A DNA stretch of 45,007 nt from Acidobacteriota bacterium (GTDB lineage Bacteria; Acidobacteriota; Vicinamibacteria; Vicinamibacterales; UBA2999): contig JAEUQR010000126.1 in NCBI GenBank assembly GCA_016789705.1, positions 1 through 45,007 on the forward strand. The letters run 5' to 3'. The notes beneath the pieces were generated by a model, which was not told where the DNA came from, ran no database searches, and saw only the letters and a list, made by a program, of their open reading frames with translations. Within the stretch, counting starts at the first letter, position 1. Each line of letters starts with the position of its first letter. Of the stretch, positions 9,501 through 18,317 are shown in pieces. A program made the position numbers and the translations under genes.

Positions 9501-10055
9501 GGACCCGGCGCGGCTCCGCCCGGGCCACCACCGGTGATGAGCGCGCTGGCCGCCGGGAACACGGTGGGGCTGTGGTGGTCGCCAGTGGCGGGTGCCACGT
9601 CGTATCGCGTCGAAGCCAGCTCATCCGCTGGGCGCGTGGACCTCGCGGTGTTCGACCTTGCCGACAACACGTTCACGGCGGCCGTGCCCGCGGGCGCCTA
9701 CTGGGTCCGCGTGCGCAGCGTGAACGCGTGGGGCACGAGCCTTCCGTCCCCGGAAGTACGTGTCGTCGTCGATGGCGGCACGGCGCTGCCAGCCGCGCCC
9801 GGCGCACTGACGGCGGACGTGCAGGGCGGGCAGGTCAGCCTCGCGTGGTCGCCGCCCACTGATGGCGGTCTGCCGGGCGACTACGTCATCGAAGCAGGGT
9901 TCGCCACGACGAGCCTCGCACCAGTGGCCCGCACCGCGCGGCCCGGATTTGTCGCCGCCGGCGTGCCGCCTGGCACGTACTTCGTGCGCGTGAGGGCGGT
10001 GAACGCCGCCGGCGCCGGTCCTGCGGGGACGATTGTTGCTGTCGTGGTGCCATGA
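6525..10055 (+). CDS. Modular secreted PQQ sugar dehydrogenase with two NPCBM domains
   Basis: A 1176-residue secreted protein from GTG 6525, preceded by AGAGG at 6 bases. Signal peptide 1-23. Residues about 25-398 are a soluble aldose/glucose dehydrogenase propeller: SLPVAFTTLPDGRVLIAEKAG, a catalytic-His region SHNGGAMRFGPDGALWITTGD (His near 154) and VYAYGFRNPFRLTFRP. NPCBM carbohydrate-binding domains follow at about 401-545 and 849-992; both share the pattern TSA-TNGSGP or TSA-VNGAGP, LTLGG-x-x-YxKGLGVLA and a DWA-[ED]AR ending. Between them lie a Big_5-type Ig domain (549-660), a PKD-like segment with HCPGGVCHTHPL (665-768) and a TGWASG repeat-like segment (770-845). Two fibronectin-III-like domains finish the protein (999-1085, 1089-1176). 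It probably oxidises sugars at polysaccharide surfaces outside the cell. Confidence 0.85.
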   Translation: MKSALAALVVLAVLAGPRAAAAHGVLQGFVDESVMGGLSLPVAFTTLPDGRVLIAEKAGVVRVVSGGRLLPDAFIDLRDHVNDYWDRGLLGLAADPAFAQNGFVYLFYVHEDDPFTYSGPKISRVVRVTAVGDDADPATEVVILGGIPADSPSHNGGAMRFGPDGALWITTGDASSFNAVDTRALRTLQLDSLAGKLLRVGTDGRGLPDNPFWTGDADAVRSKVYAYGFRNPFRLTFRPGTGRPYIADVGANDWEEVNAVVRGGNHGWPCVEGPLPQAGYQALAECQALYAQGAAAVSPPLVTYPHVAGTASVTGGAFYTGTTFPDLYRGAYFFGDFSRGTLHYVSIDGADAAAGAIKGFGTGIEGVVDVQADAVGLLYLSVTAGELRRVRYVPETGPQQTLYLSDATSMVTSATNGSGPIELDRSHGGPAAGDGGLLTLGGESYVKGLGVLAPSDIRVALGGVCTSFTAAVGVDDATGGAGTVTFEVWLDGVRVVASGVVRGGSAPLSGTLDVTGRQELRLVVTDGGDGSAGDHADWAEARLECTRPGGDTVPPVVVTTGPVAGASDVDVAGAVMADFSEDLRVSSVTPAAIAVEQVSTSAAVTGTVTYDVAMRRVRFQPLAPLAPGTSYRATMAAGAVADVAGNPLAAPAVWTFTTAALVTNQAPQPVMLAPVAGTTFAVGDVVAFAGSATDAEDGALAPAALHWFVSVRHCPGGVCHTHPLTAATGAGGSFVAPEHGADSYLVLTLTATDSGGRTAAVSRDIRPRLVAVTLRTEPPGLPVVFGESRALSPATFPAVVGSHMTVATLSPQHSLTFTGWASGRAQQHALTIGAADHVDTARFVPPAGVSYVSDLLWTSAVNGAGPVERDRGHGEQAAGDGPPLTLGGVTYAKGLGVLADADVRVALGGACSAFAATLGLDDDVQGGGSALAGVFVDGRLAWVSPLLTGVSAPVAVAVDLTGVSELRLVTVNAGDGSVNDEVDWADARVTCAGPGAAPPGPPPVMSALAAGNTVGLWWSPVAGATSYRVEASSSAGRVDLAVFDLADNTFTAAVPAGAYWVRVRSVNAWGTSLPSPEVRVVVDGGTALPAAPGALTADVQGGQVSLAWSPPTDGGLPGDYVIEAGFATTSLAPVARTARPGFVAAGVPPGTYFVRVRAVNAAGAGPAGTIVAVVVP

Positions 10056-10102
10056 CGCGGGCCGCGAGGCCAACAACCTGATATCGTCGTGACGCCCGCG
10101 TG

Positions 10103-11686
10103 ATGCCCCTCCAGCGCCTCGGACTCGTGCTCTTCGTGTGTATTTCGGCGGCGCTGGTCGGCTGGAGCAGCCAGCGGAGCTTCGCGCGGCAGGGCGACGG
10201 GTGGGAGTACCTGGCGATGACGGAGGCGTGGATGCGCCACGGCTCGCCGGACGTGCGCGCGGGTGACATCGAGGCGATGTTCGCCGGCATCGATCGGGCG
10301 CGTGGTGTCGCGCCCGGGGAACCGTCAGCCGCCGCGCTGTATGCCGCGCAGCTGCCGCACGGTTTCGTCACCGCCGCCGACGGCTCGACCCACGCACTGC
10401 ATTTCTGGATGTACTCGCTCGCCGCGGTACCGGCGAAGATCGCGCTGCGCCTGTGCGGGGGGCACGAGTTCAACGCGCTCGTCGTCACCAACGCGTGGCT
10501 CTTCGCGGCCGCCGTCGGTCTCGCGCTCGGCGCCGGCCTCGGGTCGCTCGGTCAACGCGCCGCCTTCGTGCTGCTGGCCGCCGTCACGCCCGTCCTCTGG
10601 TACCTGACCTTTACGGGCGTGGAGGTGTTTTCGTGGGCGCTGGCGGTCACGTCCCTCGTCGCGATTGAGCGCGGCTGGTACTGGCAGAGCGCGCTCGCCG
10701 CCGCGCTCGCCGCCACGCAGAACCCGCCGATGGTGCTGCTGGTCCTGCCGTCGGTGCTGCTGCCGGCGCGGCGTCGGGAGTGGAAGCCGGCAGGCGCCGC
10801 CCTGGCGGCTGCGTCACTGGCGCTCCTGCCGGTGGCGTGGAACTGGTGGCACGTCGGCACGCCGACACTCATCGCCGCCACGCTCGACGCCGGGCTCATC
10901 TCGGCCGGGCGCACGTGGAGCCTGCTCGCGGATCTGAACACCGGCCTCCTGCCGTACACGCCCGTGCTGCTCGTGGCCGCGCCGTGGAGCGCGTGGCGCC
11001 TCGCACGACGCAACGATCTCGCGGCGTTGCTGCTCGCGGCCGCGGTGGCCGGCATGCTGCTCGGCGTGCAGACGCAGATCAACTGGAACACCGACGCGCG
11101 CGGCCTGCGCCGCTATCTGATCTGGGTGCTGCCGGCGCTGGCGTGGCTGGTGGTTCGCGCGTGGCAGGGTCGCGCGCGCGCGAGGTGGGTGGCGGCGGCC
11201 GTCATCACGTCGGGAGCGGTGCTCGTGCTGGATCCGCCCTCCGACATGAACTGGCTCGAGCATCGGCCACTCGCACGGTGGGTGATGCGGGAATGGCCGG
11301 CGCTCTACAACCCCGACTTCGAGATCTTCACCGAACGGTCGGCGCACGGGGAAGCGCCGCCGGAATGGCTGCTGAAAGGCGTGCGCCGCGACGGATGGAT
11401 GCTGGGCCTGCCGGTCGCGCATGGGCACACGAGCGGGGAAGTGACGAAGCTGCTCGTGCACACCGACAGCGCCGCCGAACTGCCCCGCCGATTCCGCATC
11501 GATCCGGACTACCTGCCGGAACTGCGACGGCGGGCCGAAGCCGCAACGACACCCGCCTACATCCAGCCGCCGCCCGGGGCCGTGTGGGCCGCCGCGGGGT
11601 CGATCAACGGCCGCTACCGGCCTTACAGCGGCCCGCCCGTCGCGCCCCTGGCGCCGCGCCGGATGTCGGGACCGAAGGCGCGCTGA
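10103..11686 (+). CDS. Polytopic GT-C-like membrane protein
   Basis: A 527-residue inner-membrane protein from ATG 10103 (a GTG directly precedes it). It has about nine or ten hydrophobic segments up to residue 375, then a soluble C-terminal tail of about 150 residues containing WLLKGVRRDGWMLGLPVAHG and a Pro-rich end. The first loop after TM1 carries QGDGWEYLAMTEAWMRHGSP, like the acidic first-loop motif of GT-C polyprenyl-phosphate-dependent glycosyltransferases (GT83/DUF2142-like). Acceptor and donor are unknown and the protein was not matched to a named family. It follows the modular dehydrogenase by 47 bases on the same strand and may be co-transcribed. Confidence 0.5.
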   Translation: MPLQRLGLVLFVCISAALVGWSSQRSFARQGDGWEYLAMTEAWMRHGSPDVRAGDIEAMFAGIDRARGVAPGEPSAAALYAAQLPHGFVTAADGSTHALHFWMYSLAAVPAKIALRLCGGHEFNALVVTNAWLFAAAVGLALGAGLGSLGQRAAFVLLAAVTPVLWYLTFTGVEVFSWALAVTSLVAIERGWYWQSALAAALAATQNPPMVLLVLPSVLLPARRREWKPAGAALAAASLALLPVAWNWWHVGTPTLIAATLDAGLISAGRTWSLLADLNTGLLPYTPVLLVAAPWSAWRLARRNDLAALLLAAAVAGMLLGVQTQINWNTDARGLRRYLIWVLPALAWLVVRAWQGRARARWVAAAVITSGAVLVLDPPSDMNWLEHRPLARWVMREWPALYNPDFEIFTERSAHGEAPPEWLLKGVRRDGWMLGLPVAHGHTSGEVTKLLVHTDSAAELPRRFRIDPDYLPELRRRAEAATTPAYIQPPPGAVWAAAGSINGRYRPYSGPPVAPLAPRRMSGPKAR

Positions 11687-11715
11687 GCGCGTCAGCGGCC
11701 GACGCCCGCGGAGGC

Positions 11716-13002
11716 TTACGCCGGCGCGATCACCTCACGCCCGCCCATGAACGGGCGCAGCGCCGCCGGGATGACCACCGAGCCGTCCTTCTGCTGGTAA
11801 TTCTCGAGCACGGCGATGAGCGTGCGTCCCACGGCGAGGCCCGAGCCGTTCAGCGTGTGCACGTACTCGGCCTTGCCCGTGCCATTCGGCCGGTACTTGA
11901 TGTTCGCCCGGCGCGCCTGGAACGACTCGCAGTTGGAGCACGACGAGATCTCGCGGTAGGTCTTCTGGCTCGGCAGCCACACCTCGATGTCGTAGGTCTT
12001 GGCTGACGAGAAGCCCATGTCGCCCGTGCAGAGCGCCACCGTGCGGTAGGGCAGTTCGAGGCGCTTCAGCACTTCTTCCGCGTTCGCGGTGAGCGCCTCG
12101 AGTTCGTCATACGACTGTTCGGCGGTCGTGAACTTCACGAGTTCGACCTTGTCGAACTGGTGCTGGCGGATGAGGCCGCGCACGTCGGCGCCGTAGGAGC
12201 CGGCTTCACTGCGGAAACACGGCGTGTACGACGTGTAACGCAGCGGCAGCGTGCGGCCGTCGAGAATCTCGCCGCGGTAGAGGTTCGTGACCGGCACTTC
12301 GGCGGTGGGGATGAGGTAGAGGTCCCACTCGCCGCCGATCTTGAAGAGGTCCTGCTCGAACTTCGGCAGCTGGCCGGTGCCGTACATGCTGGCGCTGTTC
12401 ACGAGGAACGGCGGCTCGATCTCGGTGTAGCCGTGTTCGCCGGAATGGAGCGATAGCATGAAGTTGATGAGCGCGCGTTCGAGCTGCGCGCCGGCGCCGA
12501 TGAGCACGGCGAATCGGGCGCGGGCGATCTTGGTGGCGCGCTCGAAGTCGATGATGCCGAGCGCCGGGCCCAGATCCCAGTGCGCCTGCGGCTCGAAGTC
12601 GAACGCGCGCGGCGTGCCCCAGGTGCGCACGACCACGTTGTCGGCGGCGCTCCGGCCCACCGGCACCGAGACATGCGGCAGGTTGGGCAGCGTCGTGACG
12701 ATCTTGATGCGCTGCGCCTCGATGGCCTCCAGTTCGCCCTCGAGTTGCTTCACCTTCGCGCCGCGCGTCTTGTTGGCGTCGAAGAGATGCGACGCGTCGA
12801 GTCCCTGCTTCTTCGCCTGGGCGACCTCGGCGGCGGCGGCGTTCTGCTCGCGCTTCAGGCCTTCGATCTCGGGGATGAGACGGCGGCGTTCGGCGTCGAG
12901 GCCGGCCAGTTGTGCGAGCTCGGCGTTCGCATCCAGGCCACGGTTGGCATAGCCTGCACGCACTGTCTCAGGATTGTCGCGGACGAAAGCGGGATCCAGC
13001 AT
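11716..13002 (-). CDS. serS: Seryl-tRNA synthetase
   Basis: A 428-residue class II aminoacyl-tRNA synthetase that charges tRNA-Ser (and tRNA-Sec, relevant because this genome uses selenocysteine at selD). The N-terminal [21 protein letters not shown] and the antiparallel coiled-coil tRNA-binding arm (about 30-105) are present. The catalytic domain has the TAEVP motif ([12 protein letters not shown]), motif 2 [21 protein letters not shown] and motif 3 [20 protein letters not shown]. Normal family length. The gene is divergent from galU, with 32 bases between the starts, and no Shine-Dalgarno sequence is visible before the ATG. Confidence 0.97.
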   Translation of the reverse strand: MLDPAFVRDNPETVRAGYANRGLDANAELAQLAGLDAERRRLIPEIEGLKREQNAAAAEVAQAKKQGLDASHLFDANKTRGAKVKQLEGELEAIEAQRIKIVTTLPNLPHVSVPVGRSAADNVVVRTWGTPRAFDFEPQAHWDLGPALGIIDFERATKIARARFAVLIGAGAQLERALINFMLSLHSGEHGYTEIEPPFLVNSASMYGTGQLPKFEQDLFKIGGEWDLYLIPTAEVPVTNLYRGEILDGRTLPLRYTSYTPCFRSEAGSYGADVRGLIRQHQFDKVELVKFTTAEQSYDELEALTANAEEVLKRLELPYRTVALCTGDMGFSSAKTYDIEVWLPSQKTYREISSCSNCESFQARRANIKYRPNGTGKAEYVHTLNGSGLAVGRTLIAVLENYQQKDGSVVIPAALRPFMGGREVIAPA

Positions 13003-13034
13003 GAGGAAAGACTCTGCTGTGTATCCTATTACGA

Positions 13035-13922
13035 ATGTCCTCGACCATCCGTAAGGCCGTGTTCCCCGCTGCCGGTCTCGGCACGCGGTTCCTGCCCGCC
13101 ACCAAGGTCCAGCCGAAAGAGATGCTCACGCTGGTCGACAAGCCCATCATCCAGTACGGCGTCGAAGAGGCGGTGGCGTCGGGTCTGACGGACATCATCA
13201 TCATCTCGAGCCGGGGCAAGAGTGTCATCGAAGATCACTTCGACGTCTCGGCCGAACTCGAAACGCACCTGCTCGCCAAGGGCAAACACGGGCTGCTCGA
13301 AGAGGTGCGGAAGGTGTCGAGCCTCATCACCGTGTCGTCGGTGCGCCAGGGGCAGCCGCTCGGCCTCGGTCATGCCGTGCTGATGGCCCGCGGCCTCGTG
13401 GGCGACGAGCCGTTCGCCGTGGTGCTCGGCGACGACATCTTCGATGCCACCCCGCCGGCGCTCAAGCAGATGATCGACGTCTTCGACAAGGTGCAGAGCC
13501 CGGTCATCGCGGTGGAGCGTGTGCCCGAGGCGGACGTCTCGAGCTACGGCATTCTCGCCGTGGAGCCGGCGCCGCAGTTCGGCCAGGGCGTGCACCGCAT
13601 TCTCGACATGGTCGAGAAGCCGCCGCGCGAGCAGGCGCCGTCGAACCTCGCGATCATCGGCCGCTACCTGCTCACGCCCGACATCTTCCCCGCGCTCGAG
13701 GCCACCAAGTCGGACACGTCGGGTGAGATCCAGCTCACGAACGGCATGCGCGAGCTGCTGAAGACGCGGCCGTTCTACGCGCTCGAAGTGGACGGCGTGC
13801 GCCACGATGCCGGCAACAAGCTCGGCTTCCTCAAGGCCACGGCGTACTTCGGCCTGAAGCGCCCGGACGTGTCCGAGGCCTTCACGCAGTACCTGAAGAC
13901 GCTGGGCTTCGAGAAGCGGTAG
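13035..13922 (+). CDS. galU: UTP-glucose-1-phosphate uridylyltransferase
   Basis: A 295-residue enzyme forming UDP-glucose from UTP and glucose-1-phosphate, for envelope polysaccharides. The nucleotidyltransferase signature [20 protein letters not shown] (8-27) with [10 protein letters not shown] follows at once; [11 protein letters not shown] (about 109-119), [13 protein letters not shown]-equivalent MVEKP and SGEIQLT are all typical of bacterial GalU rather than RfbA. No Shine-Dalgarno sequence is present, but TATCCT (13022-13027) ends 7 bases before the ATG, so the transcript may be leaderless. Convergent with fmdB across a GC-rich hairpin. Confidence 0.95.
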   Translation: MSSTIRKAVFPAAGLGTRFLPATKVQPKEMLTLVDKPIIQYGVEEAVASGLTDIIIISSRGKSVIEDHFDVSAELETHLLAKGKHGLLEEVRKVSSLITVSSVRQGQPLGLGHAVLMARGLVGDEPFAVVLGDDIFDATPPALKQMIDVFDKVQSPVIAVERVPEADVSSYGILAVEPAPQFGQGVHRILDMVEKPPREQAPSNLAIIGRYLLTPDIFPALEATKSDTSGEIQLTNGMRELLKTRPFYALEVDGVRHDAGNKLGFLKATAYFGLKRPDVSEAFTQYLKTLGFEKR

Positions 13923-13923
13923 G

Positions 13924-13943
13924 GCGCGGCCGGCGGGCCGCGC
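13924..13943. terminator. Stem-loop between convergent galU and fmdB
   Basis: An 8-bp perfect stem (GCGCGGCC with GGCCGCGC) closes a 4-base loop in the 26-base gap between two convergent genes. There is no T-tract on either side, so it is not a textbook intrinsic terminator. Its place suggests a bidirectional 3'-end structure. Confidence 0.45.
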
Positions 13944-13948
13944 GGCGC

Positions 13949-14293
13949 CTACTCGCTCTTGCTGGCGGCGGGTTTCGTGCTCGACGTGTCGCTCGTCGGG
14001 GTCTTCGTGTCGGCGCTGCCGCTGTCGCTCTTCGCGCTGTCGCCACCGCCCGACGTGGCGCCGCTCTCGGCCTTGCCGGCCTTGGTGTTGGCGCTCTCGG
14101 ACTTGCTGCCGGTGCCGCGGCCGTAATCCGTCAGGTAGAACCCGCTGCCCTTGAACTGGATCGCGGGCGACGACAGCAGCTTCTGCACGGCGCCCCCGCA
14201 CTTCGGGCACACCAAGATGGGGGCGTCGGAGAACTTCTGGATGACCTCGAATCTGTGCGAGCAGGACTCGCACTCGTATTCGTAGAGCGGCAT
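13949..14293 (-). CDS. FmdB-type zinc-ribbon protein
   Basis: A 114-residue protein with the N-terminal FmdB/CxxC_CxxC_SSSS regulatory-protein domain: MPLYEYECESCSHRFEVIQK, paired cysteines at 8, 11, 29 and 32 that would bind one zinc, then GGAVQKLLSSPAIQFKGSGF (33-52). The C-terminal half (about 60-114) is low-complexity Ser/Gly/Lys/Thr and probably disordered. Function of the family is poorly known. It lies 6 bases after the DUF885 gene on the same strand, so the two probably form one transcript. Confidence 0.85.
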   Translation of the reverse strand: MPLYEYECESCSHRFEVIQKFSDAPILVCPKCGGAVQKLLSSPAIQFKGSGFYLTDYGRGTGSKSESANTKAGKAESGATSGGGDSAKSDSGSADTKTPTSDTSSTKPAASKSE

Positions 14294-14299
14294 GGTGAA

Positions 14300-15976
14300 T
14301 TACTCCAGGACGTCGTCGGCGTGTCCGCCGAGCATCAGCGCGCGTAACGCCCAGAACGGGGCGGAGCCCTGGCTCAGGAAGGCGTCGTGGAAGGCCCGCA
14401 GCGAGGGCTTGCCGCCCTGCTGTTCCTGCCAGTCCTGCCTGAGCTTCAGCAGCATGAGCTTGCCGGCGGCGTAGACGACGTAACTCGGATCGAACGTCCC
14501 GCGCTCGGCTTCGCGCCGCGCATGGGATTCCTCGAGGTACGCTTCGTTCTGGAAGAAGCGTACGCCCTGCTCCACCGACCAGTCGTCGGCGTGCAGCTTG
14601 ATGCCCACGACGAGGCGTGCCAGCCGTACGAGCGATTCGGCGAGCTGGCCGAGGTGCACGTTGCCGTCGCCCTTCGCGAAGCCGGCTTCCACCATCATCT
14701 GCTCGGCGTAGTGCGCCCAGCCTTCGATGTAGGACGTCGGGGCGAGCAGCGTCGAGCGGCGCACCTTCGATTCGATGGTGCGCAGGTGCTGGAAGTGCAG
14801 GAAGTGGCCGGGGAACACCTCGTGCATCGAGATGCTCCACAGCGTGGGCAGATTCAGGTCGCGCAGGTGCTCGAGCTGCTTCGCCTCGGGCCACGACCGC
14901 GGCGCGTCGGTGAGGTAATAGGTCGAGCGCGTCTGGCGCGTTTCGAACGGGCCGGGCATCCACATGCTGGCCGTGGACCAGCGCAGGAACTCGGGCGACG
15001 CCGCCACGTGCACCTGGTCGGCGTTCGGCACGGCGACGACACCGCTGCGTTCGAGGAAGGTGCGCAGTTCGTTGACCTGCTCGCGCACCGTGGCGATGAG
15101 GGTGCCGGGCGCCGGGTGGGCGTCCTTGGCCTGCTGCCAGGCGTCGAGCGGTTCCTTGTAACCGAGCTTGCCGGCGACGGTGCGGAACTCCTCCTGCACC
15201 CGGCCCAGTTCTCGTTCTGCGATGGTGAGCAGCCGGTCGCACGAATGGGGCAGGCCTTCGTCCACGAGCAGCTTGCGCTCGAAGCGCTCCTGGCCCAGGC
15301 GGAACGATGCCTTGGCCTTCGGCCGCACCTCGGTTTCGAGGTGCTGGGCATACGCCCCGAGCGCGGCAGTCGCCTCGGTGGAGGCATCCGCCAGGTCGGC
15401 CAGCAGGTGCATGTCGTCGAGGCTCGAGAACGCCCGCGGCAGGTCGGTATCGATGAAGGTGACGACGCCCCGGAAGGTGTCGATGCCGGTCTTGACGAAG
15501 ATGGCCGGCGGGTCCTTGATGTTGTCGCGGGCGGCCTGCACGAGGCGCGGCACCTGCCGCAGCTTCGAGAGCAGGCGGCGCGCCCGGTCGGTTTCCGGGG
15601 CGAAGGTGAAGATGGCCTGCGAGGCAAGGCTGGCGGCGAGCGTCTGCCCGTAGAAGTGCGGGTCGCGCTCCCAGGAGCGGACGCGGTCGGTGTCGAACTG
15701 CCGCGACTCGATGTTGGCCCGGACGATCTTGTGCTCGACCTGGTCCACCGGGCTGAGCGGCGCGGCGGGGATCGCGTCGAGGCGGCGGGCAAAACCGGCG
15801 AGAGCGCCGGAATGGGTGTCGATCGCCGTCCGGCTCAGGTCGTCGAGCAGGTCGTCATGTACGTGGATGCCATCCAACGTCGCGCTCGTCGGGTGCGCTT
15901 CGTAGAGATAGGCCAGGTAGTCGTCGACAAAATGCTGGAAGGGCTCTGCCACGTTACTCGGGGTGTCTGCTGGCAC
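14300..15976 (-). CDS. DUF885-family putative metallopeptidase
   Basis: A 558-residue protein of the DUF885 family, helical proteins with a zinc-peptidase-like site. The key segment SMHEVFPGHFLHFQH contains the HEVFPGH motif, and about 40 residues later SYIEGWAHYAEQMM supplies the expected downstream Glu and His. No signal peptide is visible, so it may be cytoplasmic. The start is GTG 15976, 44 bases from the divergent rsmI. Substrate unknown; family members have been linked to dipeptide or carboxypeptidase activity, but that is not shown here. Confidence 0.85.
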   Translation of the reverse strand: MPADTPSNVAEPFQHFVDDYLAYLYEAHPTSATLDGIHVHDDLLDDLSRTAIDTHSGALAGFARRLDAIPAAPLSPVDQVEHKIVRANIESRQFDTDRVRSWERDPHFYGQTLAASLASQAIFTFAPETDRARRLLSKLRQVPRLVQAARDNIKDPPAIFVKTGIDTFRGVVTFIDTDLPRAFSSLDDMHLLADLADASTEATAALGAYAQHLETEVRPKAKASFRLGQERFERKLLVDEGLPHSCDRLLTIAERELGRVQEEFRTVAGKLGYKEPLDAWQQAKDAHPAPGTLIATVREQVNELRTFLERSGVVAVPNADQVHVAASPEFLRWSTASMWMPGPFETRQTRSTYYLTDAPRSWPEAKQLEHLRDLNLPTLWSISMHEVFPGHFLHFQHLRTIESKVRRSTLLAPTSYIEGWAHYAEQMMVEAGFAKGDGNVHLGQLAESLVRLARLVVGIKLHADDWSVEQGVRFFQNEAYLEESHARREAERGTFDPSYVVYAAGKLMLLKLRQDWQEQQGGKPSLRAFHDAFLSQGSAPFWALRALMLGGHADDVLE

Positions 15977-16000
15977 GCTCGGGGAGCGGGCATCTCCAGA

Positions 16001-16009
16001 TGGTACAAT
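16001..16009 (+). promoter_or_regulatory. Extended -10 promoter candidate for rsmI
   Basis: TGG followed by TACAAT forms an extended -10 element (TGn-TAnnnT) in the short divergent gap before rsmI. No -35 hexamer is recognisable, as is common for extended -10 promoters. Confidence 0.5.
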
Positions 16010-16023
16010 AAAAAGCGGCCGTG

Positions 16024-16854
16024 ATGGCTGGTACGCTTTACGTCGTCGCTACACCAATCGGCAATCTCGAGGACATCACCTTCCGTGCCCTCCGGGTGCT
16101 GCGTGAGGTGGCGGTGGTGGCGGCCGAGGACACCCGGCGGTCGGGCCAGCTCCTCCGCCACTTCGGCATCGCGACCCGCCTCGTCAGTCTGCATTCCCAC
16201 AACGAAGGCCTGAAAGCCGAAGGCCTGGTCGATCGGCTCCGGCGCGGGGAGTCCGTGGCGCTCGTGTCGGACGCTGGCACCCCGGCCGTATCCGACCCCG
16301 GTGCCGAGCTCGTGCGGGCGGCGGTGGCCGCGGGCATCCGAGTGGAGCCCGTGCCTGGGGCCAGTGCGGTCATGGCAGCGCTTTCGGCGTCTGGCCTGCC
16401 TGACATCGGCTTCACGTTTCTTGGGTTTCCGCCAGTTAGGGGAAAAGACAGAGACAGATGGTTCGAGCAGTTGTCGAAGGCCGTGGACATGGCACCGGTG
16501 GTGTTCTTCGAGGCCCCTCACCGCGTGAAATCCACGCTTGAGCATCTGTCGAATCTGTCATACGACCAAATCGTTGTGTTTCGAGAGACGACGAAGCTGC
16601 ACGAGTCGGTTTACCGAGGGTCGATTTCGGCCGTTCTCGAGCAGTTGACGGTGGTCGCCGGCGAGTTCACCCTGGTCGTCCCTCGTAGAGTCGCCCCGGG
16701 CGGGCCAGCTGAACGGCCCTCGGACGAAGCCATTCTGGAAATGTTTGGGCGAATAACAGACAAAAAGGCCAGAGACGCAGCCCGGCAGGTAGCCGCGGAA
16801 TCCGGCCTGTCGGCCAACGAGGTCTACGAAATCGTCCGCAAAGCGAAGGGCTGA
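16024..16854 (+). CDS. rsmI: 16S rRNA (cytidine1402-2'-O)-methyltransferase RsmI
   Basis: A 276-residue SAM-dependent methyltransferase of the tetrapyrrole-methylase fold that 2'-O-methylates C1402 in the 16S decoding centre. The family segments appear in order: LYVVATPIGNLEDITFRAL, VAAEDTRRSGQLLRHFGI, SLHSHNE, VALVSDAGTPAVSDPGAELV, PGASAVMAALSASGLP and FFEAPHRV. A C-terminal helical domain ends at VYEIVRKAKG. ATG 16024 was preferred to the adjacent GTG 16021 because it starts the conserved segment. An imperfect stem (16859-16875) follows the stop. Confidence 0.95.
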   Translation: MAGTLYVVATPIGNLEDITFRALRVLREVAVVAAEDTRRSGQLLRHFGIATRLVSLHSHNEGLKAEGLVDRLRRGESVALVSDAGTPAVSDPGAELVRAAVAAGIRVEPVPGASAVMAALSASGLPDIGFTFLGFPPVRGKDRDRWFEQLSKAVDMAPVVFFEAPHRVKSTLEHLSNLSYDQIVVFRETTKLHESVYRGSISAVLEQLTVVAGEFTLVVPRRVAPGGPAERPSDEAILEMFGRITDKKARDAARQVAAESGLSANEVYEIVRKAKG

Positions 16855-16888
16855 CGGGCGGCTGCCCTTCAGCCGAGATCCCAAAGAG

Positions 16889-18283
16889 ATGCAGAACGAT
16901 CTCCACATCGTGGTGCTCGCCGCCGGCAAGGGCACCCGTATGAAGTCGGCGCTGCCGAAGGTGCTTCACAAGGCCGCCGGCCTTCCCCTGATTGAGTGGG
17001 TGCTGCGCCTCGCCCGGTCGCTCGACCCGGTGTCTGTCACGGTCGTGCTGGGTCACGGCGCGGACGCCGTGCGGGCCGCGGTTGAGGCGCCGGACGTGCG
17101 CTGCGTGATCCAGGAACCACAGCTCGGCACGGGCCACGCGTTGTTGCAGGCGGGCCCGGCGCTCGAGGGCGCCACCGGCCGCGTGCTGCTGCTCTCGGGC
17201 GACGTCCCGCTGCTCACGGCCGCGAGCGTCCGCCGGGTGCTCGACGCGCAGGCCGCCCGGCAGGCCGCGGTGGTCGTGGCCACGGCCGACGTGCCCGATC
17301 CCACCGGTTATGGCCGCATGATTCGCGAGCAGGGCGCGCTCGTGCGCATCGTGGAACATCGCGATGCCACGCCGGCCGAACGCAACGTGCGCGAGATCAA
17401 CAGTGGCGTCTACGTGTTCGACCTCGCGCCACTCTTCGCGGCCCTCGGCCGGCTGGGGTCGGCCAACGCACAGGGCGAGTACTACCTGCCGGACCTCGTG
17501 GACATCTACCGTCGCGATGGCCGCGTGGTGGACGCGGTGAAGCTCGACGATGCCGACGAGATCCGCGGCATCAACACCCGCGCGGAACTGGCCGAGGTGG
17601 GCCGCGTGCTCCAGGGCCGCATCAACGGGGCACACATGGCGGCCGGCGTCACCCTGGTGGACCCGGCCACGGCCTACATCGGACCGGACGTGCGCATCGG
17701 CCAGGACACGGTCCTCCACCCCTTTGTGATCCTCGACGGCGCGACGGCAATTGGTGAGGGCTGCGAGCTGCACGCCGGCACCCGGATCTCCGGCTCCACG
17801 CTCGGCAACGGCGTTACGATCTTCAACCACTCGGTGGTGCAGGCCTCGACGATTGCGGATGGCGCCCAACTTGGGCCATTTGCCAGAATTCGGCCAGAAT
17901 CAACAATTGGCGAGCAGGTCCACATCGGAAACTTCGTCGAGATCAAGAAGTCCGAGCTTGGAAAGGGCACCAAGGTTGGTCATCTGTCCTATCTTGGAGA
18001 CTCTACCGTGGGGGCTGGCGTGAACGTCGGCGCCGGCACCATCACCTGCAACTACGACGGACGCAAGAAGCACCGCACGGTGATTGGCGACGGGGCCTTC
18101 GTAGGCAGCGACTCCACGCTGGTGGCGCCGGTGCGGGTAGGCGAGGGCGCCTACGTAGCGGCCGGGTCGGCGATTACCGACGACGTGCCGGACGGCGCGC
18201 TGGGCATCGCCCGCGGCCGACAGACGAACAAGACCGGGTGGGTCGCGGCGCGGGCGTCGAAGGGCGACCCCGCCGGCCGCTAG
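16889..18283 (+). CDS. glmU: Bifunctional GlcNAc-1-P uridyltransferase / GlcN-1-P acetyltransferase
   Basis: A 464-residue cytoplasmic enzyme making UDP-GlcNAc for peptidoglycan and LPS. The N-terminal pyrophosphorylase domain begins [21 protein letters not shown] with the G-x-G-T-R-M-x-S-x-x-P-K-V-L-H signature, then [10 protein letters not shown] and LLSGDVPLL. From about residue 250 a left-handed beta-helix of hexapeptide repeats carries the acetyltransferase: [60 protein letters not shown]. It is followed 34 bases downstream by glmS, which makes its precursor GlcN-6-P, so the pair forms a pathway operon. Confidence 0.97.
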   Translation: MQNDLHIVVLAAGKGTRMKSALPKVLHKAAGLPLIEWVLRLARSLDPVSVTVVLGHGADAVRAAVEAPDVRCVIQEPQLGTGHALLQAGPALEGATGRVLLLSGDVPLLTAASVRRVLDAQAARQAAVVVATADVPDPTGYGRMIREQGALVRIVEHRDATPAERNVREINSGVYVFDLAPLFAALGRLGSANAQGEYYLPDLVDIYRRDGRVVDAVKLDDADEIRGINTRAELAEVGRVLQGRINGAHMAAGVTLVDPATAYIGPDVRIGQDTVLHPFVILDGATAIGEGCELHAGTRISGSTLGNGVTIFNHSVVQASTIADGAQLGPFARIRPESTIGEQVHIGNFVEIKKSELGKGTKVGHLSYLGDSTVGAGVNVGAGTITCNYDGRKKHRTVIGDGAFVGSDSTLVAPVRVGEGAYVAAGSAITDDVPDGALGIARGRQTNKTGWVAARASKGDPAGR

Positions 18284-18317
18284 ACCTGAGGCAGCGCGGA
18301 CGGGCGGGACATCCACC

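Noticed and set aside
13029..15242. A 737-codon open frame on the minus strand over galU, fmdB and DUF885
   Set aside because: Composition is Arg/Ala/His/Gly-rich with no domain; the overlapped genes on their own frames are well-known families.
18284..18317. glmS ribozyme or riboswitch before glmS
   Set aside because: The gap is only 34 bases, too short for the ribozyme fold.
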